NCBI RefSeq assembly: GCF_004343305.1
Contig: NZ_SMAF01000026.1
Location: forward strand, 1 to 41,830
Direction of reading: 5' to 3'
Origin: Pseudofulvimonas gallinarii
GTDB taxonomy: Bacteria > Pseudomonadota > Gammaproteobacteria > Xanthomonadales > UBA2363
DNA length: 41,830 bases
The notes under the pieces are model-generated. The model worked only from the letters and a program-made list of their open reading frames with translations, was not told the DNA's origin and searched no databases. The position numbers were made by a program, and so were the translations under genes. This document shows, piece by piece, positions 9,202 to 16,737 of the stretch; the first letter of the stretch is position 1, and the number at the start of each line of letters is the position of its first letter.

Positions 9202-10137
9202 ATGAAACTCTGGATCGATACCGACCCGGGCGTCGACGACGCCCTCGCGCTCCTGATGGCCTTTGCGCATCCCGATGCCGATGTGCTCGGCCTGGGCATC
9301 GTCGGCGGCAATGTCGGCCTGGATGCCTGCACCGGCAACGCCCTGAAGCTGCTGGATGCGATCGGCCGCGACGGCGTGCCGGTGCATGTCGGCGCCGGCG
9401 ACCCGCTGCTGCCGCCGCTGGCCAATGATGCCGGGCATGTGCATGGCCGCGACGGCTTCGGCGATATCGGCAGCCGTCCCTCGCGGCGCACGCCCGCGGC
9501 CGGGCATGCCGCGCAGGCGCTGATCGATGCCACCCTGCGCCATCCCGGCGAAGTCCTGCTGGTGACGCTCGGACCGCTGACGAACTTCGCGCTGGCACTC
9601 AGCCTCGACCCGGGCCTTGCCGCTCGCCTGGCCGGGTGGGTGTGCATGGGCGGTGCCGTCACCGGCCACGGCAACACCGAATACCTGACCAGCGAGTTCA
9701 ACGTCGCCTTCGATCCGGAGGCCGCGGAAATCTGTTTCGCCCGCGGTCCGCGCGCGATCGTGGTGGACTGGGAACTGGTCTGCCGCCACGGCGTGCCCCT
9801 GGAGGAATTCGAGCAATGGCTGGACGCCGACACGCCGGCCGCGCGTTTCTACCGCGCGATCTCGCGCAAGACGCGCGCGTTCTACCGCGAGCACGAGCGC
9901 AACGAGTTCGCGCCCGCCGATGCGTTGGCCATGACCGTGGTGCTGGACGAAGCCGCCGCGCTGGAACGACAGTCGCGGCCGCTGAAGGTCGAACTCTCCG
10001 GCGCGCTGTCGCGCGGCCAGACCGTGGTGGACTGGAACCGTCGCAGCGGCCGTCCCGACAACGCCGACCTCGTCATGGCGGTCGATATCCAGCGGCATCG
10101 CGCGCTGCTGCGCATGGCGCTGGGCCTGCCGGCCTGA
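9202..10137 (+). CDS. Inosine-uridine preferring nucleoside hydrolase family protein
   Basis: This enzyme class cleaves the N-glycosidic bond of ribonucleosides to give ribose and a free base. The 311-residue protein starts with the calcium-binding signature DTDPGVDDALAL (residues 6-17). It also has the LGPLTNFALAL block and NVAFDPEAA, equivalent to the usual EFNxxxDPEAA. The usual GNxxPxAEFN is altered to GNTEYLTSEFN, which could change base preference. Substrate cannot be assigned. It lies 48 nt after recG with its own -10 box. The ribose it releases would be a substrate for the ribokinase at 16738. Confidence 0.9.
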   Translation: MKLWIDTDPGVDDALALLMAFAHPDADVLGLGIVGGNVGLDACTGNALKLLDAIGRDGVPVHVGAGDPLLPPLANDAGHVHGRDGFGDIGSRPSRRTPAAGHAAQALIDATLRHPGEVLLVTLGPLTNFALALSLDPGLAARLAGWVCMGGAVTGHGNTEYLTSEFNVAFDPEAAEICFARGPRAIVVDWELVCRHGVPLEEFEQWLDADTPAARFYRAISRKTRAFYREHERNEFAPADALAMTVVLDEAAALERQSRPLKVELSGALSRGQTVVDWNRRSGRPDNADLVMAVDIQRHRALLRMALGLPA

Positions 10138-10226
10138 TCGGCGCTCGACGCGGCGCCGGGCCCGGACCTGGCCGCGCGCCGTGGCGCCCGCAGGCCCCGG
10201 GTTTTCCCCCGGCCGACACGGACTGA

Positions 10227-10232
10227 TAAACT
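10227..10232 (+). promoter_or_regulatory. Candidate extended -10 of tRNA-Thr
   Basis: TAAACT preceded by TGA (TG-n-TAAACT), ending 10 nt before the mature tRNA 5' end. No strong -35 is seen. Confidence 0.4.
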
Positions 10233-10242
10233 GCGCGGCGTT

Positions 10243-10318
10243 GCCGCTTTAGCTCAGCTGGTAGAGCAACCGCCTTGTAAGCGGTAGGTCGTCCGTTCGA
10301 ATCGGACAAGCGGCACCA
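10243..10318 (+). tRNA. tRNA-Thr (anticodon TGT)
   Basis: A 76-nt cloverleaf. The acceptor stem is GCCGCTT/AAGCGGC, the D arm holds AGCTCAGCTGGTAGAGC, the anticodon stem is ACCGC/GCGGT with loop CTTGTAA, and the T loop is TTCGAAT. The discriminator is A and the CCA end is encoded (10316-10318). The anticodon TGT reads ACA, a rare codon in this GC-rich genome. Confidence 0.97.
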
Positions 10319-10325
10319 GCACTGT

Positions 10326-10345
10326 CCCTGCTTCCGGCAGGGCTT
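10326..10345 (+). terminator. Weak candidate terminator after tRNA-Thr
   Basis: CCCTGC (10326-10331), a 5-nt loop and GCAGGG (10337-10342), followed by CTTT. The stem is short and the T-run minimal, so this is tentative. Confidence 0.35.
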
Positions 10346-10384
10346 TCCGTCAGGCAGCACTCGGGCAACCGCAGGGAGCGAGCA

Positions 10385-10744
10385 ATGTCCTACGTCGACG
10401 GTTACGTGATGGCGGTGCCAACGGCCAACAAGGCGGCCTTCATCGAACACGCGCGCAAGGGCGACCCGGTGTTCCTGAAATACGGCGCGCTGCGCGTGGT
10501 CGAGTGCTGGGGCGACGAGGTGCCCGATGGCGTGCTCACCGATTTCCGCCGCGCCGTGCAGGCGACACCGGAGGAAACCGTGGTGTTTTCCTGGGTCGAG
10601 TGGCCGGACAAGGCCACCCGCGACAAGGGCATGGCGGCGATGATGGACGACCCGGCGATGTCGCCGGACCACAATCCCATGCCCTTCGACGGCAAGCGCC
10701 TGATCTACGGCGGCTTCGCGCCGGTGGTGACGCTGGCGCGGTAG
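10385..10744 (+). CDS. DUF1428 family protein (copy 1)
   Basis: A 119-residue cytosolic protein of the DUF1428 family, expected to form a ferredoxin-like dimeric alpha/beta barrel; no reaction is established. Family features are the start SYVDGYVMAVP, the central FSWVEWPDKATRD, and the end PFDGKRLIYGGFAPVV. A GGGAG-type ribosome site precedes the ATG. It lies 66 nt after tRNA-Thr and is convergent with ppa. A second, divergent member (24341-24700) sits beside an ECF42 sigma gene. This copy lacks the TGTCGA-type promoter found there, so the two are probably controlled differently. Confidence 0.85.
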   Translation: MSYVDGYVMAVPTANKAAFIEHARKGDPVFLKYGALRVVECWGDEVPDGVLTDFRRAVQATPEETVVFSWVEWPDKATRDKGMAAMMDDPAMSPDHNPMPFDGKRLIYGGFAPVVTLAR

Positions 10745-10766
10745 GCCCCGGCCAGCGTCGGCGCGG

Positions 10767-11315
10767 TCAGAACGCCGGCTTGTCCGGCTCCGCCTCGTAG
10801 CGGGCGACGGATTCCATGACGGTGCGCTTGGCTTCCGTCTCGTCGCGCCAGCCTTCGATCTTCACCCACTTGCCCTTCTCGAGATCCTTGTAGTGCGAGA
10901 AGAAGTGGGCGATGCGGTCCAGCGTCAGCTCCGGCAGGTCGCGCACGCTGGCGACATGGCGGTAGCCCGGGAACACCTTGCTGACCGGCACGGCGACCAG
11001 CTTCTCGTCCTCGCCGGCCTCGTCGGTCATCTTCAGCATCCCGACCGGGCGGCAGCGGATCACCGATCCGGGGATCAGCGGAACCGGCATCACGACCAGC
11101 ACGTCGAGCGGGTCGCCGTCGCCGCACAGCGTGTGCGGGACGTAGCCGTAGTTGCAGGGATAACGCATCGGCGTGGTCAGCACGCGGTCGACGAAGATCG
11201 CGCCGCTGGCCTTGTCGACCTCGTACTTGACCGGGTCGGAATCCTTGGGGATCTCGATGATGACGTTGATTTCGTGCGGCAGGTCGGCGCCGGACGGGAT
11301 GGCCTCAAGCGGCAT
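10767..11315 (-). CDS. ppa: Inorganic pyrophosphatase (family I)
   Basis: It hydrolyses pyrophosphate to phosphate and so drives biosynthetic reactions. The 182-residue protein contains the metal-binding signature DGDPLDVLV and the upstream NYGYVPHTL. The IEIPKDSDPVKYEVDK and KVFPGYRHVASVRDLPE blocks are also typical. The start MPLEAIPSG at 11315 gives the family N-terminus; in-frame codons upstream to 11444 encode unrelated residues. The end meets the convergent DUF1428 gene across 22 nt, with no terminator visible. Confidence 0.96.
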   Translation of the reverse strand: MPLEAIPSGADLPHEINVIIEIPKDSDPVKYEVDKASGAIFVDRVLTTPMRYPCNYGYVPHTLCGDGDPLDVLVVMPVPLIPGSVIRCRPVGMLKMTDEAGEDEKLVAVPVSKVFPGYRHVASVRDLPELTLDRIAHFFSHYKDLEKGKWVKIEGWRDETEAKRTVMESVARYEAEPDKPAF

Positions 11316-11357
11316 GGGAACTCCGTGCGATGATGCGTTGCAACAAATCGGGCGCGA

Positions 11358-11363
11358 AGCATA
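11358..11363 (-). promoter_or_regulatory. Candidate -10 box of ppa
   Basis: TATGCT on the minus strand, giving a leader of about 36 nt. The same hexamer precedes ridA. Confidence 0.4.
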
Positions 11364-11434
11364 GCAGAATGCGGCTTCCGGCCGGGCCGGGCGGCGAAGG
11401 GCGTTCAGCGCGTCGCGGCCCTGGCCTTGGGCCC

Positions 11435-11440
11435 TACACT
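11435..11440 (+). promoter_or_regulatory. Candidate -10 box of metNIQ
   Basis: TACACT, 26 nt before the GTG start of metN. The 150-nt gap to ppa shows no SAM-riboswitch-like fold or long paired element that I can recognise. Confidence 0.4.
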
Positions 11441-11466
11441 CCAAAGGCTGCCTGCAGGACCCCGCG

Positions 11467-12477
11467 GTGATCGAATTCCAGCAGATCGAAAAGCGTTACA
11501 GGACGGCCGCCGGCGATGTCGTGGCCTTGCATCCGCTTGACCTGGCCATTCCAGCCGGGCAGGTGTTCGGCATCATCGGCCAGTCCGGGGCCGGCAAGTC
11601 GACGCTGCTTCGCCTGATCAACGGCCTCGAGCGTCCGAGCAGTGGCCGCGTGCTGGTCGACGGGACCGATGTCGCCGCCCTCGATGGTGCCGGCCTGCGT
11701 GGACTGCGCCAGCGCATCGGCATGATCTTCCAGCACTTCAACCTGTTCAGCGCGCGCACCGTTGCCGGCAACATCGCCTTTCCGCTGGAACTGGCGGCAT
11801 TGCCGGCGGCGCGCATCCGCGCCCGCGTCGACGAGCTCCTCGAGCGCGTGGGGCTGACCGCGCAACGCGACAAGTACCCCGCCCAGCTGTCGGGCGGACA
11901 GAAGCAGCGCGTCGGCATCGCCCGCGCGCTGGCCACGGAGCCCGGCCTGCTGCTCTGCGACGAGGCGACCAGCGCCCTCGACCCGCAGACCACGGCCTCG
12001 GTGCTGGACCTGCTGTCCGGCATCAACCGCGACCTGGGCCTGAGCATCGTGCTGATCACGCACGAGATGGACGTGATCCGGCGCATCTGCGACGCCGTCG
12101 CCGTCCTCGACCAGGGTCGCCTTGTCGAAACCGGCCCGGTGACCGAAGTCTTCCTGCATCCGCGCCATCCGACGACACGCCGGTTCGTCGCCGAGGCCGA
12201 TCACGATGAAACGGGCGAGGCGACGCGGGTGCGGTATTCCGACATCAGGGGCCGCATCCTGCGCCTGACCTTCCTCGGCGAGAGCACCTTCCGTCCGGTC
12301 CTGGGCCGCGTCGCGCGCGACACCGGCATCGACTTCACCATCCTCTCCGGACGCATCGAACACATCCGTGAGACGCCCTATGGGCAGCTGACAGTCGCCC
12401 TGCAGGGCGGAAATGCCGACGCCGCGCAGGCGGCCTTTGCCGATGCCGGCGTGCATGTCGAGGAGATCCGTGCATGA
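11467..12477 (+). CDS. metN: D/L-methionine ABC transporter, ATP-binding subunit
   Basis: The ATPase of the MetNIQ methionine importer. The 336-residue protein has Walker [10 protein letters not shown] near residues 38-46, the ABC signature [15 protein letters not shown], and Walker [13 protein letters not shown]. The C-terminal ACT-like regulatory domain (about 255-335, from [10 protein letters not shown]) is the MetN hallmark and binds methionine to inhibit transport. The start is GTG at 11467, preceded by GCAGGA; no in-frame ATG gives the family N-terminus [10 protein letters not shown]. The stop overlaps metI by 4 nt, which implies translational coupling. EEIRA ends the protein. Confidence 0.95.
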   Translation: MIEFQQIEKRYRTAAGDVVALHPLDLAIPAGQVFGIIGQSGAGKSTLLRLINGLERPSSGRVLVDGTDVAALDGAGLRGLRQRIGMIFQHFNLFSARTVAGNIAFPLELAALPAARIRARVDELLERVGLTAQRDKYPAQLSGGQKQRVGIARALATEPGLLLCDEATSALDPQTTASVLDLLSGINRDLGLSIVLITHEMDVIRRICDAVAVLDQGRLVETGPVTEVFLHPRHPTTRRFVAEADHDETGEATRVRYSDIRGRILRLTFLGESTFRPVLGRVARDTGIDFTILSGRIEHIRETPYGQLTVALQGGNADAAQAAFADAGVHVEEIRA

Positions 12478-13148
12478 GCGGCTGGTTCGAACACCTGGAT
12501 GCCGGCAAGTGGGCGGAAATCGGTACCGCCACCCTCGACACGCTGTTGATGCTGGGCGGATCGCTGCCGTTGACCATCCTGATCGGCCTGCCCTTGGGCA
12601 TCTGCCTGTTCCTCACCGGCCCGCGCGGCCTGCACGCGAAGCCGGCGCTGTACGGCGTGCTGGCGCTGCTCGTGAACCTCTTGCGCTCGGTACCGTTCAT
12701 CATCCTGATGATCGTGCTCATCCCGGTCACGCTGGCGGCCATGGGTACGTCGCTGGGCGTGCGTGGCGCGATCCTGCCGCTGGTGATCGGCGCCGCGCCG
12801 TTCTATGCGCGACTGGTCGAAACCGCGCTCCGCGAGGTCGATCGCGGAGTGATCGAGGCCAGCCTGGCGATGGGAGCGAGAACGCGGCAGATCGTCTGGC
12901 GCGTGCTGCTGCCCGAGGCGCGACCCGGCCTGATCGCTGGCGCCACGGTGACAACGGTGGCGCTGATCGGTTTCACCGCCATGGGTGGCGCGATCGGTTC
13001 AGGCGGACTGGGTGACCTGGCCTATCGCGATGGCTACCTGCGCTCGCACACCGACGTCGCCGTGGTCACCGTCGTCCTGCTGCTGGTGCTGGTCCAGGCC
13101 TTGCAGATGGTGGGCGACCGGCTGGTTGCGCGTTTCACCCGGCGTTGA
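12474..13148 (+). CDS. metI: Methionine ABC transporter, permease subunit
   Basis: The inner-membrane channel subunit of MetNIQ, 224 residues with about five hydrophobic segments. The EAA loop that contacts the ATPase is visible as [20 protein letters not shown]. The end carries the typical [12 protein letters not shown] segment. Its ATG lies in the ATGA overlap with the metN stop. MetI is followed after 32 nt by metQ, which has its own strong ribosome site. All three genes form one operon. Confidence 0.95.
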   Translation: MSGWFEHLDAGKWAEIGTATLDTLLMLGGSLPLTILIGLPLGICLFLTGPRGLHAKPALYGVLALLVNLLRSVPFIILMIVLIPVTLAAMGTSLGVRGAILPLVIGAAPFYARLVETALREVDRGVIEASLAMGARTRQIVWRVLLPEARPGLIAGATVTTVALIGFTAMGGAIGSGGLGDLAYRDGYLRSHTDVAVVTVVLLLVLVQALQMVGDRLVARFTRR

Positions 13149-13180
13149 TTTCTTTCCGTTCCCGTTACCAAGGAGTGCCC

Positions 13181-13981
13181 ATGAACACACTGTTCCCGCG
13201 ACTGTCCGTGCTGCTGCTGGCCGCGGTGATGGGCGCCTGTTCCGGTGCTGGCCAGCCCGGCTCGTCGCGGTTGAGCATCGCCGCGACCGCCGTGCCGCAT
13301 GCGGAAATCCTCGAAGTGGTCAGGCCGATCCTGAAGGAGCAGGGCGTCGAGCTGCAGGTGCGACTCTTCAACGACTACGTGCAGCCGAACGACCAGGTCG
13401 CACAGGGCCTGATCGACGTCAACTACTTCCAGACCGAACCCTATCTGGATGCCTACAACCGCGACCGGGGCAGCAGGCTGACGACGTTCGCCGGCATCCA
13501 TGTCGAACCCTTCGGTGCCTATTCGCGCCGCCATGCCACGCTGGCCGAGGTGCCGGATGGGGCGCAGGTCGCGATTCCCAACGACCCCAGCAACAACAGC
13601 CGGGCGCTGATCCTGCTGCACGCCGCCGGTGCCATCCAGCTCGCCGATCCGGACAACGCGCTCAGTACCCTTCGCGACATCACCGCCAATCCACATAACT
13701 GGCAGTTCCGCGAACTCGATTCGGCGATGCTGCCACGCGTTCTCGACCAGGTTGACCTGGCGCTGATCAATACCAACTACGCGCTGGATGCCGGCCTGGA
13801 TCCAACGCGTGACGCGCTGGTGATCGAGAACGCCGATTCGCCGTACGTGAACTTCCTGGTCGGCCTGCCGGAAAAACGCGAGGACGAGCGCGTGCGTAAG
13901 CTCATCTCCGCGCTGCACAGCGATGCGGTGCGCACGTTCATCCAGGAACGCTACAAGGGCGCCGTGCTGCCGGCGTTCTGA
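13181..13981 (+). CDS. metQ: Methionine-binding lipoprotein (NlpA family)
   Basis: The periplasmic substrate-binding component of the importer. The 266-residue precursor has a signal peptide ending in the lipobox-like MGAC, so Cys20 is the probable lipidated residue. Family motifs include the ATAVPHAEILE start of the mature domain, the DYVQPN strand and NYFQTEPYLD. IPNDPSNNSRALILL matches the substrate-pocket stretch of MetQ. AAGGAG at 13170-13175 lies 5 nt before the ATG and fixes the start; the in-frame ATG at 13145 would put residues ahead of the signal sequence. Confidence 0.95.
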   Translation: MNTLFPRLSVLLLAAVMGACSGAGQPGSSRLSIAATAVPHAEILEVVRPILKEQGVELQVRLFNDYVQPNDQVAQGLIDVNYFQTEPYLDAYNRDRGSRLTTFAGIHVEPFGAYSRRHATLAEVPDGAQVAIPNDPSNNSRALILLHAAGAIQLADPDNALSTLRDITANPHNWQFRELDSAMLPRVLDQVDLALINTNYALDAGLDPTRDALVIENADSPYVNFLVGLPEKREDERVRKLISALHSDAVRTFIQERYKGAVLPAF

Positions 13982-14053
13982 GGCCGGGCTTGCCGCGCGA
14001 CGGCGATCGCCATTGATGTCCGGAAATGGCCAGTCCGGCCTCCATGGCGGTGC

Positions 14054-14059
14054 TAGCCT
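14054..14059 (+). promoter_or_regulatory. -10-like box abutting the ada-alkA start
   Basis: TAGCCT ends 6 nt before the ATG at 14066 and no Shine-Dalgarno is present, so a leaderless mRNA is possible. No E. coli-type Ada box (AAAGCGCA) is seen. Confidence 0.35.
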
Positions 14060-14065
14060 GCATGC

Positions 14066-15568
14066 ATGGACGCCGATGCCGTAGCCGCACAGAGGACGCT
14101 CGATCCGCAGGCCTGCGAGCAGGCGCGGCTGAGTCGAGACCCGCGTTTTGATGGCTTGTTCTTCACTGCGGTGAAGAGCACGGGCATCTACTGCCGGCCG
14201 GTCTGCCCGGCGCCGACGCCGAAGGCACGCAATGTCACCTACTACGTCACCGCGGCTGCCGCCGAAGCGGCGGGCTTCCGGCCCTGCCTGCGCTGCCGGC
14301 CGGAACTGTCGCCCGAGGATGGTACGTGGCGTCGCGGTGATGCCGTTGTGGCCCGGGCCCTCAAGCTGATCGAGCAGGGCGCCCTGGCAGGCCAGCCGCT
14401 GGCCGCGCTGGCGCAGCGGCTGCATGTCGGCGAACGTCATCTTCGGCGCCTTTTCGTCGAGCGGCTTGGCGCACCACCGATCGGTGTCCATGGCACGCGC
14501 CGCCTGCTGTTCGCCAAACAACTGCTGACCGAAACACGGCTGCCGGTGACGGAAGTCGCGCTGGCCGCCGGCTTTGGCAGCCTGCGCCGTTTCAACGACG
14601 CCTTCGTCCGTGCCTATGCGCTGGCACCGCGCGACCTGCGTCGCAGGATCAGTGCATCGACAGGCGGCGGTGACCTGCTCAGCCTGCGCATGGCGTACCG
14701 GCCGCCCTACGACTTTGCCGCCATGCTCGATTTCCTGCGCGGGCGGGCATTGCCCGGTATAGAGCAGGTTGATGCGCAGGGCTATACGCGCGTCATCGGG
14801 CCAGCGACGGCGCCGGCCTGGCTGCGCGTCGATCCCTGGCCGGGCGACGAGCACGCGCTGCGACTGAGCGTGCGCGGCGCACCGCCCAACCGGTTGCTGG
14901 ACATCGTCGCCCGCGTGCGGCGCATGTTCGACCTGGATGCCGATCCGCTGGCGATTTCCGCCGTGCTGTCACGCGATCCGCGACTGCGTCCGCTCCTGCG
15001 CCGCCGTCCCGGCCTGCGCATCCCCAGCGGATGGGATGGCTTCGAGATTGCCGTACGGGCCGTGCTCGGACAGCAGGTCAGCGTTGCGGCGGCGCGCACC
15101 TTCACCGCCCGATTGGCCCGGCAGTTCGGCAGTGCGCTGCCGGGCGATGCCGGTGACGGGTTCCAGCACCTGTTTCCAACGCCCGGGTCATTGGCCGATG
15201 CCGACGTCGAACGCATCGGCCTGCCGCGCAAGCGCGCCGACACCGTGCGCGCCGTTGCGCGCGCAGTGCTGGCCGGCGATGTCGATACCGGCGGCGAACG
15301 CACGCTTGACGACTTCGTCGCGCGCTGGTGCGAGCTCCCGGGCATCGGGCCATGGACGGCGCACTACATCGCATTGCGCGCACTGGGCCACCCGGACGCG
15401 TTTCCAGCCGGTGATCTCGTCCTGCAGAAGGCGGCCAGCGGCGACGGCGCCCGACTGGGTGCCGCTGCGCTGGCCACGCGCGCCGAGGCCTGGCGTCCCT
15501 GGCGTGCCTATGCGGTCATCCACCTCTGGCGGGATTCGATGCCTGCGCCCGCCGTACAACCGGAGTAA
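14066..15568 (+). CDS. Ada regulatory domain fused to AlkA-type 3-methyladenine DNA glycosylase
   Basis: This 500-residue fusion links alkylation sensing to base excision. Residues 25-80 are the Ada zinc domain, with Cys43 and Cys47 (YCRPVCPAP) and Cys74 and Cys77 (PCLRCRPE); in E. coli Ada one such Cys accepts methyl groups from phosphotriesters and turns the protein into an activator. Residues about 95-190 form an AraC-type helix-turn-helix. The rest is AlkA: an N-terminal domain (about 200-290) and a helix-hairpin-helix GPD domain with [11 protein letters not shown] and [18 protein letters not shown]. Asp450 in PAGD is the likely catalytic residue. The methyltransferase domain of E. coli Ada is absent and is supplied by the next gene, whose ATG overlaps this stop by 1 nt (TAATG). 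Confidence 0.92.
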   Translation: MDADAVAAQRTLDPQACEQARLSRDPRFDGLFFTAVKSTGIYCRPVCPAPTPKARNVTYYVTAAAAEAAGFRPCLRCRPELSPEDGTWRRGDAVVARALKLIEQGALAGQPLAALAQRLHVGERHLRRLFVERLGAPPIGVHGTRRLLFAKQLLTETRLPVTEVALAAGFGSLRRFNDAFVRAYALAPRDLRRRISASTGGGDLLSLRMAYRPPYDFAAMLDFLRGRALPGIEQVDAQGYTRVIGPATAPAWLRVDPWPGDEHALRLSVRGAPPNRLLDIVARVRRMFDLDADPLAISAVLSRDPRLRPLLRRRPGLRIPSGWDGFEIAVRAVLGQQVSVAAARTFTARLARQFGSALPGDAGDGFQHLFPTPGSLADADVERIGLPRKRADTVRAVARAVLAGDVDTGGERTLDDFVARWCELPGIGPWTAHYIALRALGHPDAFPAGDLVLQKAASGDGARLGAAALATRAEAWRPWRAYAVIHLWRDSMPAPAVQPE

Positions 15569-16080
15569 TGAAGATGTCTGTGGTCTGGTGTGTGATCGAC
15601 AGCCCCATCGGCAGCCTGCGTGTGGCGACGGATACCCAGGGCCTTTACCGCATCGAGTTTCCGCCGCTGCGCCCACCGGCTCCACCGAGCGGCGAGTCCT
15701 GGCTCGAAGGGCGCAGCCCGATCCTCGATGCCGCCGCGGCGCAGTTGCGCGACTACTTCGAAGGGCGCCGCAATACCTTCGACCTGCCGTTGTCGCCGCG
15801 GGGCACGGCATTCCAGCGCCGCGTCTGGGACGAACTGCTGCGCATTCCCTACGGCCGGACGATCAGCTATGGAGAACTGGCACGGCGCGTAGGCAATCCC
15901 TCGGCTTCGCGCGCCGTCGGCGCCGCCAACGGACGCAATCCGCTGCCCATCGTCGTGCCCTGCCACCGCGTGATCGGTACCGGCGGCGCGCTCACCGGCT
16001 TCGCCGGTGGCCTGCCGATCAAGGCATTCCTGCTGCGCCTGGAGGGTGCGCTGCCACATACGGATCTGCGGCTGGTGTGA
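15568..16080 (+). CDS. ogt: Methylated-DNA-[protein]-cysteine S-methyltransferase
   Basis: A suicide enzyme that moves the methyl group of O6-methylguanine in DNA to its own cysteine. The 170-residue protein has the invariant PCHRVIG with acceptor Cys132. The upstream [33 protein letters not shown] is the helix-turn-helix and Arg-finger region. Length fits Ogt. It starts on the last base of the ada-alkA stop, so the two are translationally coupled and together cover both alkylation-repair routes. Unlike E. coli Ada, the acceptor domain is a separate protein. Confidence 0.95.
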   Translation: MKMSVVWCVIDSPIGSLRVATDTQGLYRIEFPPLRPPAPPSGESWLEGRSPILDAAAAQLRDYFEGRRNTFDLPLSPRGTAFQRRVWDELLRIPYGRTISYGELARRVGNPSASRAVGAANGRNPLPIVVPCHRVIGTGGALTGFAGGLPIKAFLLRLEGALPHTDLRLV

Positions 16081-16270
16081 CACCGTCGCGGTGGGCGTTT
16101 CGCTGGTCCGCTTGCCATGGCGATGGCCGTGGCCGGTCGGTTGCGATCATGCTGGCCTGGTACCTGCGCCGTGTGCCGGCCTGTCCGGCGGTCGGCGTCG
16201 GACAAGCGACGTCGGCGCTGCCGATGGTGCGTCGCCGGACCGGTACCCGCAGCGCGTGGTTCGATGGGCG

Positions 16271-16292
16271 CCTGGCAGAGCCCGCTGCCAGG
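16271..16292 (+). repeat. Inverted repeat downstream of ogt
   Basis: CCTGGCAG and CTGCCAGG are perfect 8-bp arms around a 6-nt loop, 190 nt after the ogt stop. It adjoins the minus-strand terminator at 16298-16323. No T-run follows on the plus strand. The rest of 16081-16270 shows no gene that I can support. Confidence 0.5.
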
Positions 16293-16297
16293 GTCGG

Positions 16298-16323
16298 AAA
16301 AGGGGCTGCCTCACGGCAGCCCC
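16298..16323 (-). terminator. Rho-independent terminator of the small Gly-rich gene
   Basis: On the minus strand GGGGCTGCC, loop GTGA and GGCAGCCCC form a 9-bp stem followed directly by TTTT. It lies 8 nt after the stop codon of the gene at 16332-16607. Confidence 0.85.
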
Positions 16324-16331
16324 GGTGTCGC

Positions 16332-16607
16332 TTACTTCTTCTTGAACAGGCTGCCCAGCAGCGGCAGGACCAGGCCACCGATCGCGCCCAGGCCGATGTC
16401 GGCGCCGGTGCCGCCCATGCTGCCCAGGCCGATGGCTTCAAGGATGCCTGCCGCCTGCGCACCCTGTGCTGCGCCGATGCCTCCCACCGCGCCCAGAATG
16501 CTGTTCAGGATCGGCCCCAGGCTCTTGGCCTTGGCCAGCAGGCCGGCGATGTTGCCGCCGACCAGGCCGGAAATGGCCTGGATGATGTAGGGAAGAAATT
16601 GTTCCAT
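16332..16607 (-). CDS. Small Gly/Ala/Leu-rich hydrophobic protein, function unknown
   Basis: A 91-residue protein starting MEQFLPYIIQAISGLVGGN and ending in the basic tail LLGSLFKKK. The middle is almost entirely Gly, Ala, Leu and Ile, with repeated small-residue motifs (GAVGGIGAAQGAQAAG, GLGSMGGTGADIGLG). Composition suggests membrane insertion or packing of glycine-zipper helices; there is no cleavable signal peptide. I recognise it as a type of short protein seen in other bacteria but know no function. It has a clear -10 (16651-16656), a palindrome in its leader and a strong terminator, so it is a real, independently transcribed gene. It is divergent from ribokinase. Upstream in-frame codons to 16655 are unlikely, because they would span the promoter. 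Confidence 0.75.
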   Translation of the reverse strand: MEQFLPYIIQAISGLVGGNIAGLLAKAKSLGPILNSILGAVGGIGAAQGAQAAGILEAIGLGSMGGTGADIGLGAIGGLVLPLLGSLFKKK

Positions 16608-16628
16608 TTTAGTTGTAATCCCTGGTGA

Positions 16629-16644
16629 CGCGGAACGTTCCGCG
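16629..16644. promoter_or_regulatory. 16-bp perfect palindrome, candidate operator
   Basis: CGCGGAACGTTCCGCG is self-complementary across all 16 bases. It lies between the -10 box (16651-16656) and the ATG (16607) of the small Gly-rich gene and overlaps its predicted start of transcription. It is also 39 bp from the ribokinase -35, so a dimeric regulator bound here could act on both divergent genes. Confidence 0.5.
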
Positions 16645-16650
16645 CTGGCG

Positions 16651-16656
16651 ATCATA
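16651..16656 (-). promoter_or_regulatory. -10 box of the small Gly-rich gene
   Basis: TATGAT, one base from consensus, giving a leader of about 37 nt. Confidence 0.5.
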
Positions 16657-16682
16657 GACGGCGGACGGGTGTCGTGGCGCTA

Positions 16683-16711
16683 TTGACAGCATCCGCCTGC
16701 ACCGCTGTCAT
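16683..16711 (+). promoter_or_regulatory. Candidate sigma-70 promoter of the ribokinase gene
   Basis: A consensus -35 TTGACA (16683-16688), a 17-nt spacer and TGTCAT (16706-16711). Transcription would start near 16718, about 20 nt before the ATG at 16738. Confidence 0.5.
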
Positions 16712-16737
16712 GGCGTGTTTCCAGAGGATGCGATGCG

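Noticed and set aside
7045-10098. A 1017-codon minus-strand open frame across recG and the nucleoside hydrolase
   Set aside because: It crosses two well-defined genes on the other strand and has no recognisable domain.
11316-11466. A possible SAM riboswitch before metNIQ
   Set aside because: No conserved SAM-binding core or terminator/antiterminator pair is visible in the 150-bp gap.
16081-16331. Open frames between ogt and the small Gly-rich gene
   Set aside because: They are continuations of out-of-frame reading through ogt or the small gene, with no start signal or domain.
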